Numbered from the stretch's first letter, positions 20,045-29,450 are shown. The stretch is DNA of 64,000 nucleotides from Ecytonucleospora hepatopenaei (GCA_026692725.1 JAPMUG010000003.1:124001-188000), one strand, 5' to 3'. Made by a program: numbers and translations. The notes: generated from the sequence alone by a model not told the origin.

Positions 20045-20386
20045 AAGGGGGTTAAAATGAAATTTTTAAATTAAAAAATTTTAATTTAAAATAAGATGTA
20101 CACATTTACATTTACTAATAGTTTTGTTGAATAGTGATAAAAAAGCAATCATTTACAATAAAATGCTACAAAAAAAATTACTATAAAATATTAAAAAAGA
20201 TGTTGATATTGATCTTTATTTAATTTATTTTTTATACAAAAAGTTAAAAAAATTAAAATTATCCTTTAAACTATATCTTATTAATTAATTAGTAATATTT
20301 CATAAATAAAAAATTGACATAACAATATGACATATAGATAATAAATCAAATTTTAAAATTTCAAGAATTTATAAAAATGTTAAAAA
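20045..20386. other. Gene-free spacer
   Basis: A/T-rich sequence between two minus-strand genes. I see no frame, RNA gene or strong repeat. The C-run at 20047-20051 (minus strand) belongs to the start of the 18983 gene. Confidence 0.5.
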
Positions 20387-21376
20387 TCAAATAGTTAGCT
20401 CACAACTCTCTATTTTAGTACCTTCTGTCATGTATATTTTGTTTTCTCTGAAAATGAAACTTTCTACTTTTTTTGCCTTTGTTTCTACTACACATGGAGT
20501 ATTTTCTGCCCAAATCTGCTGTAAATCAAATAAATACAATTCTCCTGTTGTAGAAATAGCAAGGAGATTGTGCTCGTATATGTCAAATGTTTTACATGAC
20601 TTATATAATTCTATTTTGCCCAATATAATTGGTATTTGCGTATCATAAGGTGTAATATTTTTTAAAATTTTATCAGCTGTTTTATTTTCTAATAAAATAC
20701 CGTTGCTTGCAAATATTGAAACTGATAAATTACTTAGTGATGCTATAAAATCACCATAATATTTTATTTTTGTAATCGGTGATTTATGAACTTCTCTGTA
20801 ATTATACATGGGACAGCTTACATTGTTTGATTTGCATTGATTTTTACCTTTGTCTAAAATGCTGCTAATATCCCACTCTTTTATGTCGCAATCCGTTCCT
20901 GCTGTAACAATTCTCTTTTTACCATGATGTATGTCTATGCTTAGTATAGAATCTTTATGTCCTAAAATACTTCCTAAAACACCTATACACTTTCCTTCTA
21001 AAATATCCCATATTCTTACGCATGAATCTGCACTTCCACTAACTAAAAAATTGTCAAAAGAAAGAAGACATGTTATGCTTCCTGTGTGTCCTTTGAAAAC
21101 CTGTAATAATTTTCCAGACTTTGCATCTAATAATTTTATAATTCCTGCATCCCCTGCAACTGCGAATAAAATGGAAGAATCTTTATAAACATCTGTTTCT
21201 ACAAATGTAGAGCAATTATATTTTTCAAGAATATTTGCATCCAAATATCTTCCTAAAAGAGACAATTTGCTGTTAAAAAAGATAACCGTTCTATGTCCAA
21301 CTGCTCCCATTAAATCAAAATACGAATGAGAGGTAATTTGTACTAAATTTACATTGTTTAAAATTAGTTGCTCCAT
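20387..21376 (-). CDS. EED: EED/ESC-like WD40 subunit of PRC2
   Basis: The 329-residue WD40 protein follows EED blade by blade. GHTGSITCLLSF..VSGSADSCVRIWDI leads into CIGVLGSILGHKDSILSIDI, where EED has a gene-specific GG-x-GHRDEVLSAD stretch. Then come TDCDIKEWDI, REVHKSPITKIKYYGDFIAS, LGKIELYKSCKTFDIYEH and TTGELYLFDL, each with a direct EED counterpart. This identifies EED rather than a generic WD40 protein. Family role: scaffold of PRC2 that reads H3K27me3 and activates E(z). It lacks the long N-terminal extension of animal EED. The Tc1 element lies 73 bases upstream of its ATG, in the promoter region. Confidence 0.83.
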   Translation of the reverse strand: MEQLILNNVNLVQITSHSYFDLMGAVGHRTVIFFNSKLSLLGRYLDANILEKYNCSTFVETDVYKDSSILFAVAGDAGIIKLLDAKSGKLLQVFKGHTGSITCLLSFDNFLVSGSADSCVRIWDILEGKCIGVLGSILGHKDSILSIDIHHGKKRIVTAGTDCDIKEWDISSILDKGKNQCKSNNVSCPMYNYREVHKSPITKIKYYGDFIASLSNLSVSIFASNGILLENKTADKILKNITPYDTQIPIILGKIELYKSCKTFDIYEHNLLAISTTGELYLFDLQQIWAENTPCVVETKAKKVESFIFRENKIYMTEGTKIESCELTI

Positions 21377-21449
21377 TTAAATAAACTTGTGATTAATTTT
21401 AAAATATTTTCAGGGTATGATAAACTTTTATTTATTTTTATTTAATTTA

Positions 21450-21474
21450 CAGTCCTTCGCAAAAATAATGAGAC
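21450..21474 (+). repeat. Left outer terminal inverted repeat of the Tc1 element
   Basis: Begins CAGTCCTTCGCAAAAATAAT and pairs with 22901-22925. Its CCTTCGCA..ATGAGAC core (21454-21474) recurs at the inner sites. Confidence 0.9.
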
Positions 21475-21624
21475 AGGCTTAAAAAACTTGTCTCAATATT
21501 TCTGCTTGACTTACCCTGCTATGTTTTGTTAAAATTTTATAATTAAATGTTTTTTAAAAATAGTTTTGTGTATCATGTTCTATTTGTCAACATAGGGGTA
21601 ATTTTTTATAAAAATTAAAAATCA

Positions 21625-21645
21625 CCTTCGCATAAATAATGAGAC
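21625..21645 (+). repeat. Left inner direct repeat of the Tc1 element
   Basis: CCTTCGCATAAATAATGAGA plus C repeats the core of the outer left repeat with one difference, 171 bases further in. Such inner copies are transposase binding sites in IR/DR-type Tc1 elements. Confidence 0.85.
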
Positions 21646-21722
21646 TTGATCAAAAAACAACAATTTAATTAATAAAATTTTCCCTCTTGAAATTTTTTAT
21701 GTTTTTTATCTTTTAAAAGACC

Positions 21723-22715
21723 ATGCCAACAAAGAAAAATTTAAGCGAAAATGAAAAAAAATTGATCTTTAAATATAAAGATGAAAAACTACCAATGGCC
21801 CAAATAATCAGGTTAACAGGTAAATCAAAGTCTACAATACACCGTATTTGGGCCCAAAAAGAAGTAAAACCCCCCGCACCACGTCCAGGAAGACCCCCAT
21901 TATTAAAAGGACGGTTATTAAAAATGGTGATCAAAAAATCAAAAGGTGAAAGAATCACCTGTAGAAAGATCATTGGGGAATTAAATTTAAACGTGTCCCA
22001 TGACACTGTTTCTAGGGCTCTCCGAAAAAATGACGAAAGGAGCTGGGATAAGATGAAACCTAGTCCCCATCTTACCGAAGAGAAAAAAAAGATCAGGTTC
22101 CAATGGGCAACTGATCGCATTTTTTGGAAGGAAGAATGGGAAAAAGTCATTTTTTCGGATGAGAAAAAGTTTAATCTTGACGGGCCTGATGGTTTAAATT
22201 ACTATTGGCATGATAAATCACTTCCCGTCAAGACTTTTTCAAAGAGACAGTGTGGTGGTGGCAGCGTAATGGTTTGGGCGGCATTCACAGCACAAGGAAC
22301 CTTGCACCTGGAGTTTATCGAGGGTACTATGACGTCAGGTTCGTACAAGAAATTGATGGAAAGGATCATAGTACCCTTTGTATTGAATTCAGATGAAAAT
22401 TTTATTTATCAACAGGACAACGCAAGCGTGCATGTGAATGGAGAAATGCGAGGATTTTTTGAAGGAAAAGGTGTACCGGTATTAGACTGGCCCTCGTGCT
22501 CGCCGGACCTGAATCCGATGGAAAATTTGTGGGGCTGGATAGTCCAAAAGGTGTATGATCAGTGTATTTCATATAGATCAAAAAAAGATCTAAAAAATGC
22601 AATATTAGATACCTGGAGGAACATCCCATTAAATTTACTTAAAAAATATTATGTTTCCATGCAAAAAAGGTGTCATGGTATTATTAAAAGTTTAGGAGAA
22701 AGAATAAATTATTAA
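21723..22715 (+). CDS. Tc1-family transposase (DD34E)
   Basis: The 330-residue protein has a paired-like helix-turn-helix N terminus (about 1-110: LIRLTGKSKSTIHRIW-type helices, the GRPR-like hook PRPGRPP, then a second HTH with VSHDTVSRAL). A DDE_3 catalytic core follows. The catalytic residues are D146 (VIFSDEKKF), D232 (YQQDNASVH) and E267 (SPDLNPMENLWG), with 34 residues between the last two, which is the Tc1 spacing. The length is normal for Tc1 (about 340), with no stop or frameshift. It catalyses cut-and-paste transposition into TA sites. All catalytic residues are present, so activity is plausible. Codon use differs from its neighbours. Confidence 0.96.
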   Translation: MPTKKNLSENEKKLIFKYKDEKLPMAQIIRLTGKSKSTIHRIWAQKEVKPPAPRPGRPPLLKGRLLKMVIKKSKGERITCRKIIGELNLNVSHDTVSRALRKNDERSWDKMKPSPHLTEEKKKIRFQWATDRIFWKEEWEKVIFSDEKKFNLDGPDGLNYYWHDKSLPVKTFSKRQCGGGSVMVWAAFTAQGTLHLEFIEGTMTSGSYKKLMERIIVPFVLNSDENFIYQQDNASVHVNGEMRGFFEGKGVPVLDWPSCSPDLNPMENLWGWIVQKVYDQCISYRSKKDLKNAILDTWRNIPLNLLKKYYVSMQKRCHGIIKSLGERINY

Positions 22716-22716
22716 A

Positions 22717-22737
22717 GTCTCATTATTTTTGCGAAGG
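22717..22737 (-). repeat. Right inner repeat of the Tc1 element
   Basis: Reads as CCTTCGCAAAAATAATGAGA plus C on the minus strand, identical to the core of the left outer repeat. It starts one base after the transposase stop codon. Confidence 0.87.
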
Positions 22738-22900
22738 TTTAAAAATTTTTGATCAGGGTTAATAAAAATTTTTCAATAGTTTAATAGTTAAATTTTAAGG
22801 TAAAAACACATTTTTAATCAATTTTTAATAAATTTTTTAATTAAGACTTTTACACAAAAATTTTAATGGAAAAAAATTTACTTAGCCCTAAAAAACACTA

Positions 22901-22925
22901 GTCCTAATATTTATGCGAAGGACTG
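22901..22925 (-). repeat. Right outer terminal inverted repeat of the Tc1 element
   Basis: Reads CAGTCCTTCGCATAAATATT on the minus strand. It contains TAA at 22913-22911, used as the stop codon of the gene running into it from the right. Confidence 0.9.
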
Positions 22926-24149
22926 TATAAGATTTATTAAATCTCTACTTTCTTTAAAATTTTGAAAACAATTTAAAAAATTTGTTAACCTGTTCCTGTG
23001 ATTTATAAATTTTGATCGTATTTTATCATCTTTACACTTAAAAATATAATATGTGGCATTTTTAAGATGATTGTTAAAAATAAATTCAATACATCCAATA
23101 TGATAAGTCATAAAAGTATAAAGTTTACTATTTTTTGTCTTATTTTGTCTACTTAAATAAAAATAAAATTTAATAGCATTTTGTCCAAACGAAATTAAAT
23201 TGATTTCTGCATTATGAACAAAATCATAAAAAGAATTTAATCTGTTGTCTTCTTCCTGAATAAAATCAAAATATTCTTTAAATTTATTATGCTCAAAATC
23301 CATGATATAATAAATTTCATCGCATAATTTTTCTAAATATTTTATTCCTTCAGACATATTTTCATATAACATTTTAAAAATTGGCGAAGTAACGTTTAAA
23401 ACATTTAAATCATGATTATTTGAATTTTTTAATGTAATAATACCATTGGAATTAATAAAATCATAATAACCTATTTTATATTCAAAAAAATTAGAAGCAT
23501 ATAAAATACTTAACGCTTTTATTGCAATGTTTTTTATTTGAAATATTTTTTCACTGTATATCTTGTTTATTTCTGTAAGTTTGGTTAATTCAGAGCTAAA
23601 TTGCTGTTTGTTTAATAAATTTTGATGTTTTTGTTTGCCAATAATATTTCTCACGAATCCAAATATTTCAAAAAGTGTACTTTTGTGACTGTTAAGTAAA
23701 TTGGCACTTTCACTAATTTCATGTAACCTTCTCAAATCTTCTTTCTCTAAAACTTTTTCATTGAAACAAGTTTTTACAAAATATAAGGTTTTTCCTAGAA
23801 ATTCATCAAGATATTTATAACAAATTTCACAGTATTTTTTAAAATGTTCAACATTTTGTGGATTTTGAATATTATATATGATTTTTAAGTTATCTAACTC
23901 ATTTAAATTAAAATAATGAAATTTCATAATTTCATGATCAATATTTTTAAATTTTTCATTCTTTTGTTGTTTAGTTTCAATGTTTTTATTTATTTCCAAA
24001 TTATTTGCTTCAGATATTTCTTCAATATTTTCAATTGTTTTATATTGTTCTGTTTTTAAACTATCACTATTTTTTACCAATGAATAATATAATAAAATTA
24101 AAACTAAATGTAGTGTTTTAATTTCATTAAATAAAATGATAAAAAACAT
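22911..24149 (-). CDS. Putative secreted helical protein, array member 1 (3' end altered by transposon)
   Basis: This 412-residue protein has a hydrophobic leader (1-22) and is otherwise predicted helical, rich in Lys, Asn, Phe and Ile. The motif LFEIFGFVRNI (about residue 150) followed by a helix LTKLTEINKIYSEKI recurs in the neighbour at 24235 (ILSEICGYFRNI then ILIKISEILCNK), so the two are paralogues. Its last codons (QSFA and the stop) lie inside the right repeat of the Tc1 element; without the insertion the frame would end one residue after the junction (N then TAA at 21444-21442). No known family recognised. It opens a long same-strand array of leader-bearing proteins. Confidence 0.75.
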   Translation of the reverse strand: MFFIILFNEIKTLHLVLILLYYSLVKNSDSLKTEQYKTIENIEEISEANNLEINKNIETKQQKNEKFKNIDHEIMKFHYFNLNELDNLKIIYNIQNPQNVEHFKKYCEICYKYLDEFLGKTLYFVKTCFNEKVLEKEDLRRLHEISESANLLNSHKSTLFEIFGFVRNIIGKQKHQNLLNKQQFSSELTKLTEINKIYSEKIFQIKNIAIKALSILYASNFFEYKIGYYDFINSNGIITLKNSNNHDLNVLNVTSPIFKMLYENMSEGIKYLEKLCDEIYYIMDFEHNKFKEYFDFIQEEDNRLNSFYDFVHNAEINLISFGQNAIKFYFYLSRQNKTKNSKLYTFMTYHIGCIEFIFNNHLKNATYYIFKCKDDKIRSKFINHRNRLTNFLNCFQNFKESRDLINLIQSFA

Positions 24150-24234
24150 TATTTTATGATATAATATGGGCTTGTTAATTAACTTTAAATAAAAATAAAA
24201 TAAGCTTAATTTTATTTGATTTATGCATTTAAGC

Positions 24235-25491
24235 TTAAAATAAAAAGTTATGACTTAAATCACAGTGAATAATTTCCAATTCTTGTAATATATTGTACAA
24301 TCCTCTGTATGAAATATACCTTAAGCTATATTCATAGTAACATATTTCGTTTAAAACATGGTTAAATTTGCTATAGAGACATTTAGTGTATTCTGTTGCA
24401 AAGTAATTTAAAGCCTTGTTTTTTTCTTTGAAAAACACAAAAAGATACTTAAAAAATAAAATTATTTCCTTTGAATTGTCGCTTATCTTTAAACAATCAT
24501 AAATGCGTTCATTTAAAACAGAATTTAACCTTTCTGTATCATTTTCTAATTTTCTAAAATATTTAGTGTTGTTTTGCCATATATTTTCTTGTCTATCACC
24601 TGCTTCATAACAACAATTACTAATAATGTCTTTGTTTTTGTAATTTTCCATTAATTTAAAAAATAACGGTTCATCTACAGAAATGCTTTTATTAAGAATT
24701 TCTTCTTTTAAGTATGATTTTAAGTTGTAAGTTTCAATACTAAAATTTTTTTGATGTTTATTTTCCTTATCTTTGTACATCTCTAATTTACAAAAATAAA
24801 ACAATGCAGTTGTTTTTGATTTAAAATTACTTATTTTTGTAAAAAAATCTGATAACTTTAAATATTCTTTGTTCACTTTTTCATATGTTCTATTCTCAAC
24901 AAGATTTTTATGATATTTTAAAAAATCCTGAATTATAAAAAGTGATCTAAAACATATTTTTGTAAGATTAAATAGTATTGCTGTTTTATGGTAAAAAAAA
25001 TCCAAATTATCAATTTCTAATTTATCAAAGTTTTCTGTTATTTCTAACATAAGTAAATAACTTGCATTTCTTTCCATAAATTCCTGTGTTTTATTGCATA
25101 AAATTTCTGAAATTTTTATTAAAATTGATATTTTGTCTTTAAGTTGATAATTCTGATTATGTGTATTGTCAGAAATGTTTCTAAAATATCCGCATATTTC
25201 AGAAAGTATTTGATAATGATTTTTTGTAAAAAATAAAAAAAGTTCATTCATATTTCTATTAAGCATGCAATCAAGTGTTTTGCAGCACATGCTATTTTTA
25301 TTTTTACAGTCTAAGACAAACTCTAAAATATCCTCAAATTTTTCACCTAAAAATATTTCTTTTAAATTTGAAGAAAACCCATAATGGTCACATTTTTTAA
25401 ATACATTTTTGTTTTCACATGAGTATTCAAGAAGAACTTTAGAAGTTTCTATTAAAGTAAAAAAATCAATTATAAGTTTTAAAAAAATCAT
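24235..25491 (-). CDS. Putative secreted helical protein, array member 2
   Basis: The 418-residue product starts at 25491, where AACCTT precedes the ATG by a base or two. Residues 1-17 form a hydrophobic leader. Four cysteines lie near 56-72 (DCKNKNSMCCKTLDCML). The central QILSEICGYFRNI stretch matches array member 1. The rest is helical with no membrane helix after the leader. Paralogy to 22911 is clear by motif order although overall identity looks low. Function unknown; a secreted or spore/host-interface role is an inference from the leader and clustering. Confidence 0.72.
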   Translation of the reverse strand: MIFLKLIIDFFTLIETSKVLLEYSCENKNVFKKCDHYGFSSNLKEIFLGEKFEDILEFVLDCKNKNSMCCKTLDCMLNRNMNELFLFFTKNHYQILSEICGYFRNISDNTHNQNYQLKDKISILIKISEILCNKTQEFMERNASYLLMLEITENFDKLEIDNLDFFYHKTAILFNLTKICFRSLFIIQDFLKYHKNLVENRTYEKVNKEYLKLSDFFTKISNFKSKTTALFYFCKLEMYKDKENKHQKNFSIETYNLKSYLKEEILNKSISVDEPLFFKLMENYKNKDIISNCCYEAGDRQENIWQNNTKYFRKLENDTERLNSVLNERIYDCLKISDNSKEIILFFKYLFVFFKEKNKALNYFATEYTKCLYSKFNHVLNEICYYEYSLRYISYRGLYNILQELEIIHCDLSHNFLF

Positions 25492-25671
25492 AAGGTTAAA
25501 ATGTTTGTTTTTTATAAACGTTTAAGCTTAAATAATTTTTTAATGCTTTGTACTGACAAAAATCTTATACTTTAAATAAATTTAATTTTTGTATTAAAAA
25601 TCTTTATTATAACAAATTTATTAAGATCATTGAAAATTATTTATTAATTAAACTTGTGTAACTTGAATTAT

Positions 25672-27009
25672 TTACTTTTTGTTAAAAGAATACTCATTTT
25701 CCATGTGTTTTGTCAAATCATCTATTTTACTTCTTAAATGAAATGCTTTTTCATAATCTGTTGATGTTTCGATATTATCCATTAAATTTACCAAAATTTC
25801 CCTTTGTTCACATAATTTTAAATAAAAACATTTTATGTGATTTTTCTCAAATTTTAACCTTGTAACCGTATTTAATGTGCATTTCCATAGAATTTCATAA
25901 AAAAATTTTGTTCCTTCTAAATTACTTATAAGGTTGCAAACATAGTCAAAATAATTGTTGTAAAATTCGACTGTTTTTTTATTTTCTTCTTTTAATTTTG
26001 TTTGTTGAAGCATAACAGCAGTATAAACGGATGTTTTTCTGTTTTTTATAGCTGTGTGTATTTTTGAAAAAGTTTTAAAAGAATCATCGTATGTTTTACT
26101 GCAAATATCAAGAAGGTTGTTGAAATAAATGCTTTCTACCCCAAAAATATTTTCAGAAAAATTATCAGGTAGTGTACCATCCAAAAAAATATTTTCAAGA
26201 TTTTTCTCTTGGAAAATTCTCTTAGGATTTGTAAAATTTGTTGTTTTGAAAATTTCTTGCCCTTTAAACTTAAAAGAATAAAAAATAGCTGTACATTTTA
26301 ACATGGCACTGTTTATGGCATTTAATGATCTTTTTGTTTCGCTTATTTGAATGTTTAAAAAGCTAATTAGTCTTGCTTTTTTGTTTAGTTGTTTTGTTTT
26401 CAAAAACCTGAGTATTTTGGTTAGCAAAGTCATATAAAAATTACATACAGAATTCATGACTGCTGTTCTATTTTGTAAATTTTTAAATTTTTTAAAATTA
26501 TGAATATCAAATTTTTTGTCAATCATAAAGGTATCCGCTGCATCTGAAGCATGTTCACTAAAAGTAAAAATATTATCACTAACTTCCTGATTGCAATTTA
26601 CCAATAAATAAATGTTTTCTTGTGTAGCGTCAAATATTTTGAAATTTTTCTTTATTAATGCATTATAAACCTTAAGCAAATATTTTTCATGGTTATTTAT
26701 AAAATCATACCCACCTGTAAAAATTTCATGTTTTAACATTTCTTTAAAATTAGAACAGAGAATACATAGTTCAGTGTTATAAAATTGTGCACAGTTTGAA
26801 AGGCATTTCAAGTCACAAAAAGATGCTCTATGTTCAGGATTTTCTTCATCCAATGTCAATTTTTTTGTTTTCTCCTTCAGTATACTTATAAGAATGCTAT
26901 TTGAAGAAGATATTCGGTGTCTATTATTTGCTAATAATAAATTACTCTTTGAAAATCCTTTTAAAAAAGAGCATAAACTAATGATATAATAAAAACTGAT
27001 TAGAAACAT
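25672..27009 (-). CDS. Putative secreted helical protein, array member 3
   Basis: This 445-residue protein begins with a clear leader (MFLISFYYIISLCSFLKGF). A cysteine cluster follows at about 65-85 (FCDLKCLSNCAQ..LCILCSNF), comparable to the cluster in member 2 and possibly disulfide-linked in a secreted protein. The rest is helical and Lys/Asn/Phe-rich, with no later membrane helix. The size and cysteine position suggest it is a more distant relative of members 1 and 2. ACCCT lies a few bases before the ATG. Function unknown. Confidence 0.7.
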   Translation of the reverse strand: MFLISFYYIISLCSFLKGFSKSNLLLANNRHRISSSNSILISILKEKTKKLTLDEENPEHRASFCDLKCLSNCAQFYNTELCILCSNFKEMLKHEIFTGGYDFINNHEKYLLKVYNALIKKNFKIFDATQENIYLLVNCNQEVSDNIFTFSEHASDAADTFMIDKKFDIHNFKKFKNLQNRTAVMNSVCNFYMTLLTKILRFLKTKQLNKKARLISFLNIQISETKRSLNAINSAMLKCTAIFYSFKFKGQEIFKTTNFTNPKRIFQEKNLENIFLDGTLPDNFSENIFGVESIYFNNLLDICSKTYDDSFKTFSKIHTAIKNRKTSVYTAVMLQQTKLKEENKKTVEFYNNYFDYVCNLISNLEGTKFFYEILWKCTLNTVTRLKFEKNHIKCFYLKLCEQREILVNLMDNIETSTDYEKAFHLRSKIDDLTKHMENEYSFNKK

Positions 27010-27063
27010 AATAGAGGGTAATTAAAATATTTTGTGATTTATTTTAAATATTGAAAAACTAAT

Positions 27064-27291
27064 TTATTTTTGTTGTTTGTGTATTTGTTTTGATTTTTGA
27101 TTCTTTTTGATTTTATCAAATTCTTTGTAAGCTTTAGCCTGTGGAGTATTTTCATAATCTAATAGATTGTCTTCTGTAAAAGTATCAAACATGTAAATAC
27201 TATTATTGATGTTAGGATTGCTGACATAAAAAACAGGTAATAAATAAATAAATTTAAAATAGGCTATAAAAAGCAATAAGATAAACTTCAT
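27064..27291 (-). CDS. Tiny putative secreted protein, array member 4
   Basis: The ATG at 27291 gives 75 residues; the frame extends upstream only to a GTG. The first 22 residues are a strong leader (MKFILLLFIAYFKFIYLLPV), and the mature part would be about 50 polar residues ending in a Lys/Gln-rich tail (KSKQIHKQQK). No family recognised. It sits 54 bases beyond the ATG of member 3 on the same strand. Confidence 0.5.
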   Translation of the reverse strand: MKFILLLFIAYFKFIYLLPVFYVSNPNINNSIYMFDTFTEDNLLDYENTPQAKAYKEFDKIKKNQKSKQIHKQQK

Positions 27292-27547
27292 ATGGCTGTT
27301 TTTTAACACTATTTATATTTAAAATTATAAAAAATCAATAAGAATTGGAATACATTTGTTAACTTATTTATCTTGTTTTTTTATTATTTTTTATTCTTTT
27401 TTGTTTTTTTATTTGATAAGGTTAAAGTTAAAATGATAATCATTTAAATAAAGGATAATTAATTATTTAATATTTTAAATGAAAAATAATTGATTTTTTT
27501 CAAATTTTATCAAATGTTTTTATTTAAAAAAATATTAATAATTTATT

Positions 27548-27985
27548 TTAAAGATCTCTTAAAATCTTTGATTTTAATTCTTCAAATTTTGATTTAAAAA
27601 TAAAAATTTTTCCAGATAATGTTACAATATTATCAGAATAGCCTAAAATATTCATTTTATCATTTTCATTTGTTAAGATATTTGTTTGTTGTTCCAAACT
27701 ATAAAGTTCTTCTATGGAAGAAACAACTTTATTATTTAACTCATGTGTTTCAATAAAATTGTTGTTTATTCCAACCAATCTTGAAACAGTATTAATAGCA
27801 TTATATTTAAGTTTACATGCTGTATATTCTTTTTCTAAAGTTGCAATTTTATCTACTAATGTATGTAATTTATTTATTTGTTGTTCAGCTATATTTTCTT
27901 TTTGAATTTTTTTAGTATTTCCAGTGGCACATAAAATGTTAAGAACCTTAAAAATACAAAATAAAATACAAGGATACATATACAT
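27548..27985 (-). CDS. Small putative secreted coiled-coil protein, array member 5
   Basis: The 145-residue protein has a leader (MYMYPCILFCIFKVLNILCA) and a mature region that is almost entirely helical with heptad-like spacing (LHTLVDKIATLEKEY, IEELYSLEQQ). It ends with FKSKFEELKSKILRDL. AACCCC abuts the ATG. Size, leader and terminal helix match the smaller members of the array. Function unknown. Confidence 0.68.
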   Translation of the reverse strand: MYMYPCILFCIFKVLNILCATGNTKKIQKENIAEQQINKLHTLVDKIATLEKEYTACKLKYNAINTVSRLVGINNNFIETHELNNKVVSSIEELYSLEQQTNILTNENDKMNILGYSDNIVTLSGKIFIFKSKFEELKSKILRDL

Positions 27986-28135
27986 GGGGTTATATTTATA
28001 AATTTATTTAAAAGTCAGATATTTAAAAATCATTTAAGCTTAAACAAAAAAGTTATTTAATTATATTTATAAATATACAATATATTAACATAGATTTATT
28101 TTATAAATTCATATATTTTAATATTTTTACTTTTA

Positions 28136-28606
28136 TCATAAATAGTTTATTCTATTTTTATATTCATTTGATTTTTCTAATAAAATTATTATGTTGTTTT
28201 TTAAATTTTTAAGATCGTCTATTACATATTGATAATTGTAATCAATATCAGGAAAAATTAAATTTAATCTTTCTTTTTCATATTCGTTGATTTTTGTACT
28301 TTTATCAATTAAATATCTTATTTCAAAAAAATTTACATGACTACTTTTTACCTTTAATATTTTTTCTTCAATATCACTTATTGTTAGTATTTTATATTCT
28401 TTTATTAGAGTTGATGGATTTGTTTTTAAGGTTTTTATAAAATTATTTATTTTATTGTTTTTATCATTTTTCCAAGCTGATACTTTAGTAAGTTCATTTT
28501 TATGAGTATTCATAAGAATATTTAACTTTCTAAAACTTAAATTTTTTAATTTTTTACAAAAAATGTTATTAAAAAGGTTTAAAAAGATACTTTTACCTAT
28601 TAACAT
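28136..28606 (-). CDS. Small helical protein, array member 6
   Basis: The 156-residue protein has a weaker N-terminal hydrophobic stretch (MLIGKSIFLNLFNNIF) than its neighbours, then Lys/Asn-rich helices. It ends IILLEKSNEYKNRINYL, loosely like the terminal helix of members 7-11. AACCCT directly precedes the ATG. It fits the array by orientation, size and composition. No family recognised. Confidence 0.62.
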   Translation of the reverse strand: MLIGKSIFLNLFNNIFCKKLKNLSFRKLNILMNTHKNELTKVSAWKNDKNNKINNFIKTLKTNPSTLIKEYKILTISDIEEKILKVKSSHVNFFEIRYLIDKSTKINEYEKERLNLIFPDIDYNYQYVIDDLKNLKNNIIILLEKSNEYKNRINYL

Positions 28607-28877
28607 AGGGTTTTGTCACTTTTAGAAATAAAAACCTTTTTTGATCAAAAACAAATATTTTAAAATATTTTTGAATAATTTTTTAATTAAATTTAAATAT
28701 CGATAATAATAAAATAAAGCAAAAATATTTTTGACAGTTGTAAACATTAATTCTTATCATTTTTTTAAATACAACTTATAAAATGTTATTTATAAAATAT
28801 AATTTATTTGTGTTATAAATATAACTTATAATTACTAATATAATAAAATATGTATTATAAATATAACTTACAATTAT

Positions 28878-29450
28878 TTATAATTTATAAGTTAGTATTT
28901 CTGATTTTATATTATGTAATCGTAATAAATATAAATTTCTTTTAGATTCCATTTCCATCAATTTACATAACAATTCTTCTTTTCCATTTTTACTTAATAT
29001 TGTATTGTTTTCTATTAGTATTCCTGTGTTTTTCATATTATCTCTAAGGTTATTTATAGAATTATAAGATTTTTCTATATCCTTTATAATTTTGTTTATT
29101 TTTTCTCTTATTTCTTCTTTGGTAGTATATTTTTTTGTTGTTTCTAAATTAAACATTAATTTAACAGTACTTTCAAATTGCCACTGTGCTATAAAAATTT
29201 GCTCATTATATGATTTTAAAGTATCGTCTATTATATAAAACTGTTTGTTACATTCTTTTGAGTAAATATTGTCTTTATTTATTTTGTAAGGTATTATCTT
29301 ATTGTGTCTTTTATAGTTTTTAAAATTACAGTATATTTTATTATGCTTATTAGGTTTAGTAAATATAAAGCTTAATAAAATATAAAAAGTAACTATAAAG
29401 TTAAAGTTAGAGTTTATGTTAAATAAAAAATCAAATACAAAATCAAACAT
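28878..29450 (-). CDS. Small putative secreted helical protein, array member 7 (ESKR subfamily)
   Basis: The 190-residue product has a hydrophobic region at 1-32, followed by a basic stretch, then helices. It carries two marks of a subfamily shared with 29504, 30100, 30739 and 31450. One is an early helix of the type YNEQIFIAQWQFE. The other is a terminal helix of the type MESKRNLYLLRLHNIKSEIL. ACACCC immediately precedes the ATG. These repeated landmarks mark recent tandem duplication followed by strong divergence. Function unknown. Confidence 0.7.
   Translation of the reverse strand: MFDFVFDFLFNINSNFNFIVTFYILLSFIFTKPNKHNKIYCNFKNYKRHNKIIPYKINKDNIYSKECNKQFYIIDDTLKSYNEQIFIAQWQFESTVKLMFNLETTKKYTTKEEIREKINKIIKDIEKSYNSINNLRDNMKNTGILIENNTILSKNGKEELLCKLMEMESKRNLYLLRLHNIKSEILTYKL

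Larger units (their letters stand above)
21450..22925 (+). mobile_element. Tc1-type DNA transposon, complete
   Basis: The 1476-base element starts CAGTCCTTCGCA and ends with its inverted complement. TA dinucleotides flank it (21448-21449 and 22926-22927), the Tc1/mariner target duplication. Outer inverted repeats match over 25 bases with four differences. Inner copies of the same motif make an IR/DR arrangement. One intact transposase frame lies between. Base composition is visibly more G/C-rich than the surrounding genes, which suggests fairly recent arrival, possibly by horizontal transfer. Confidence 0.95.
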
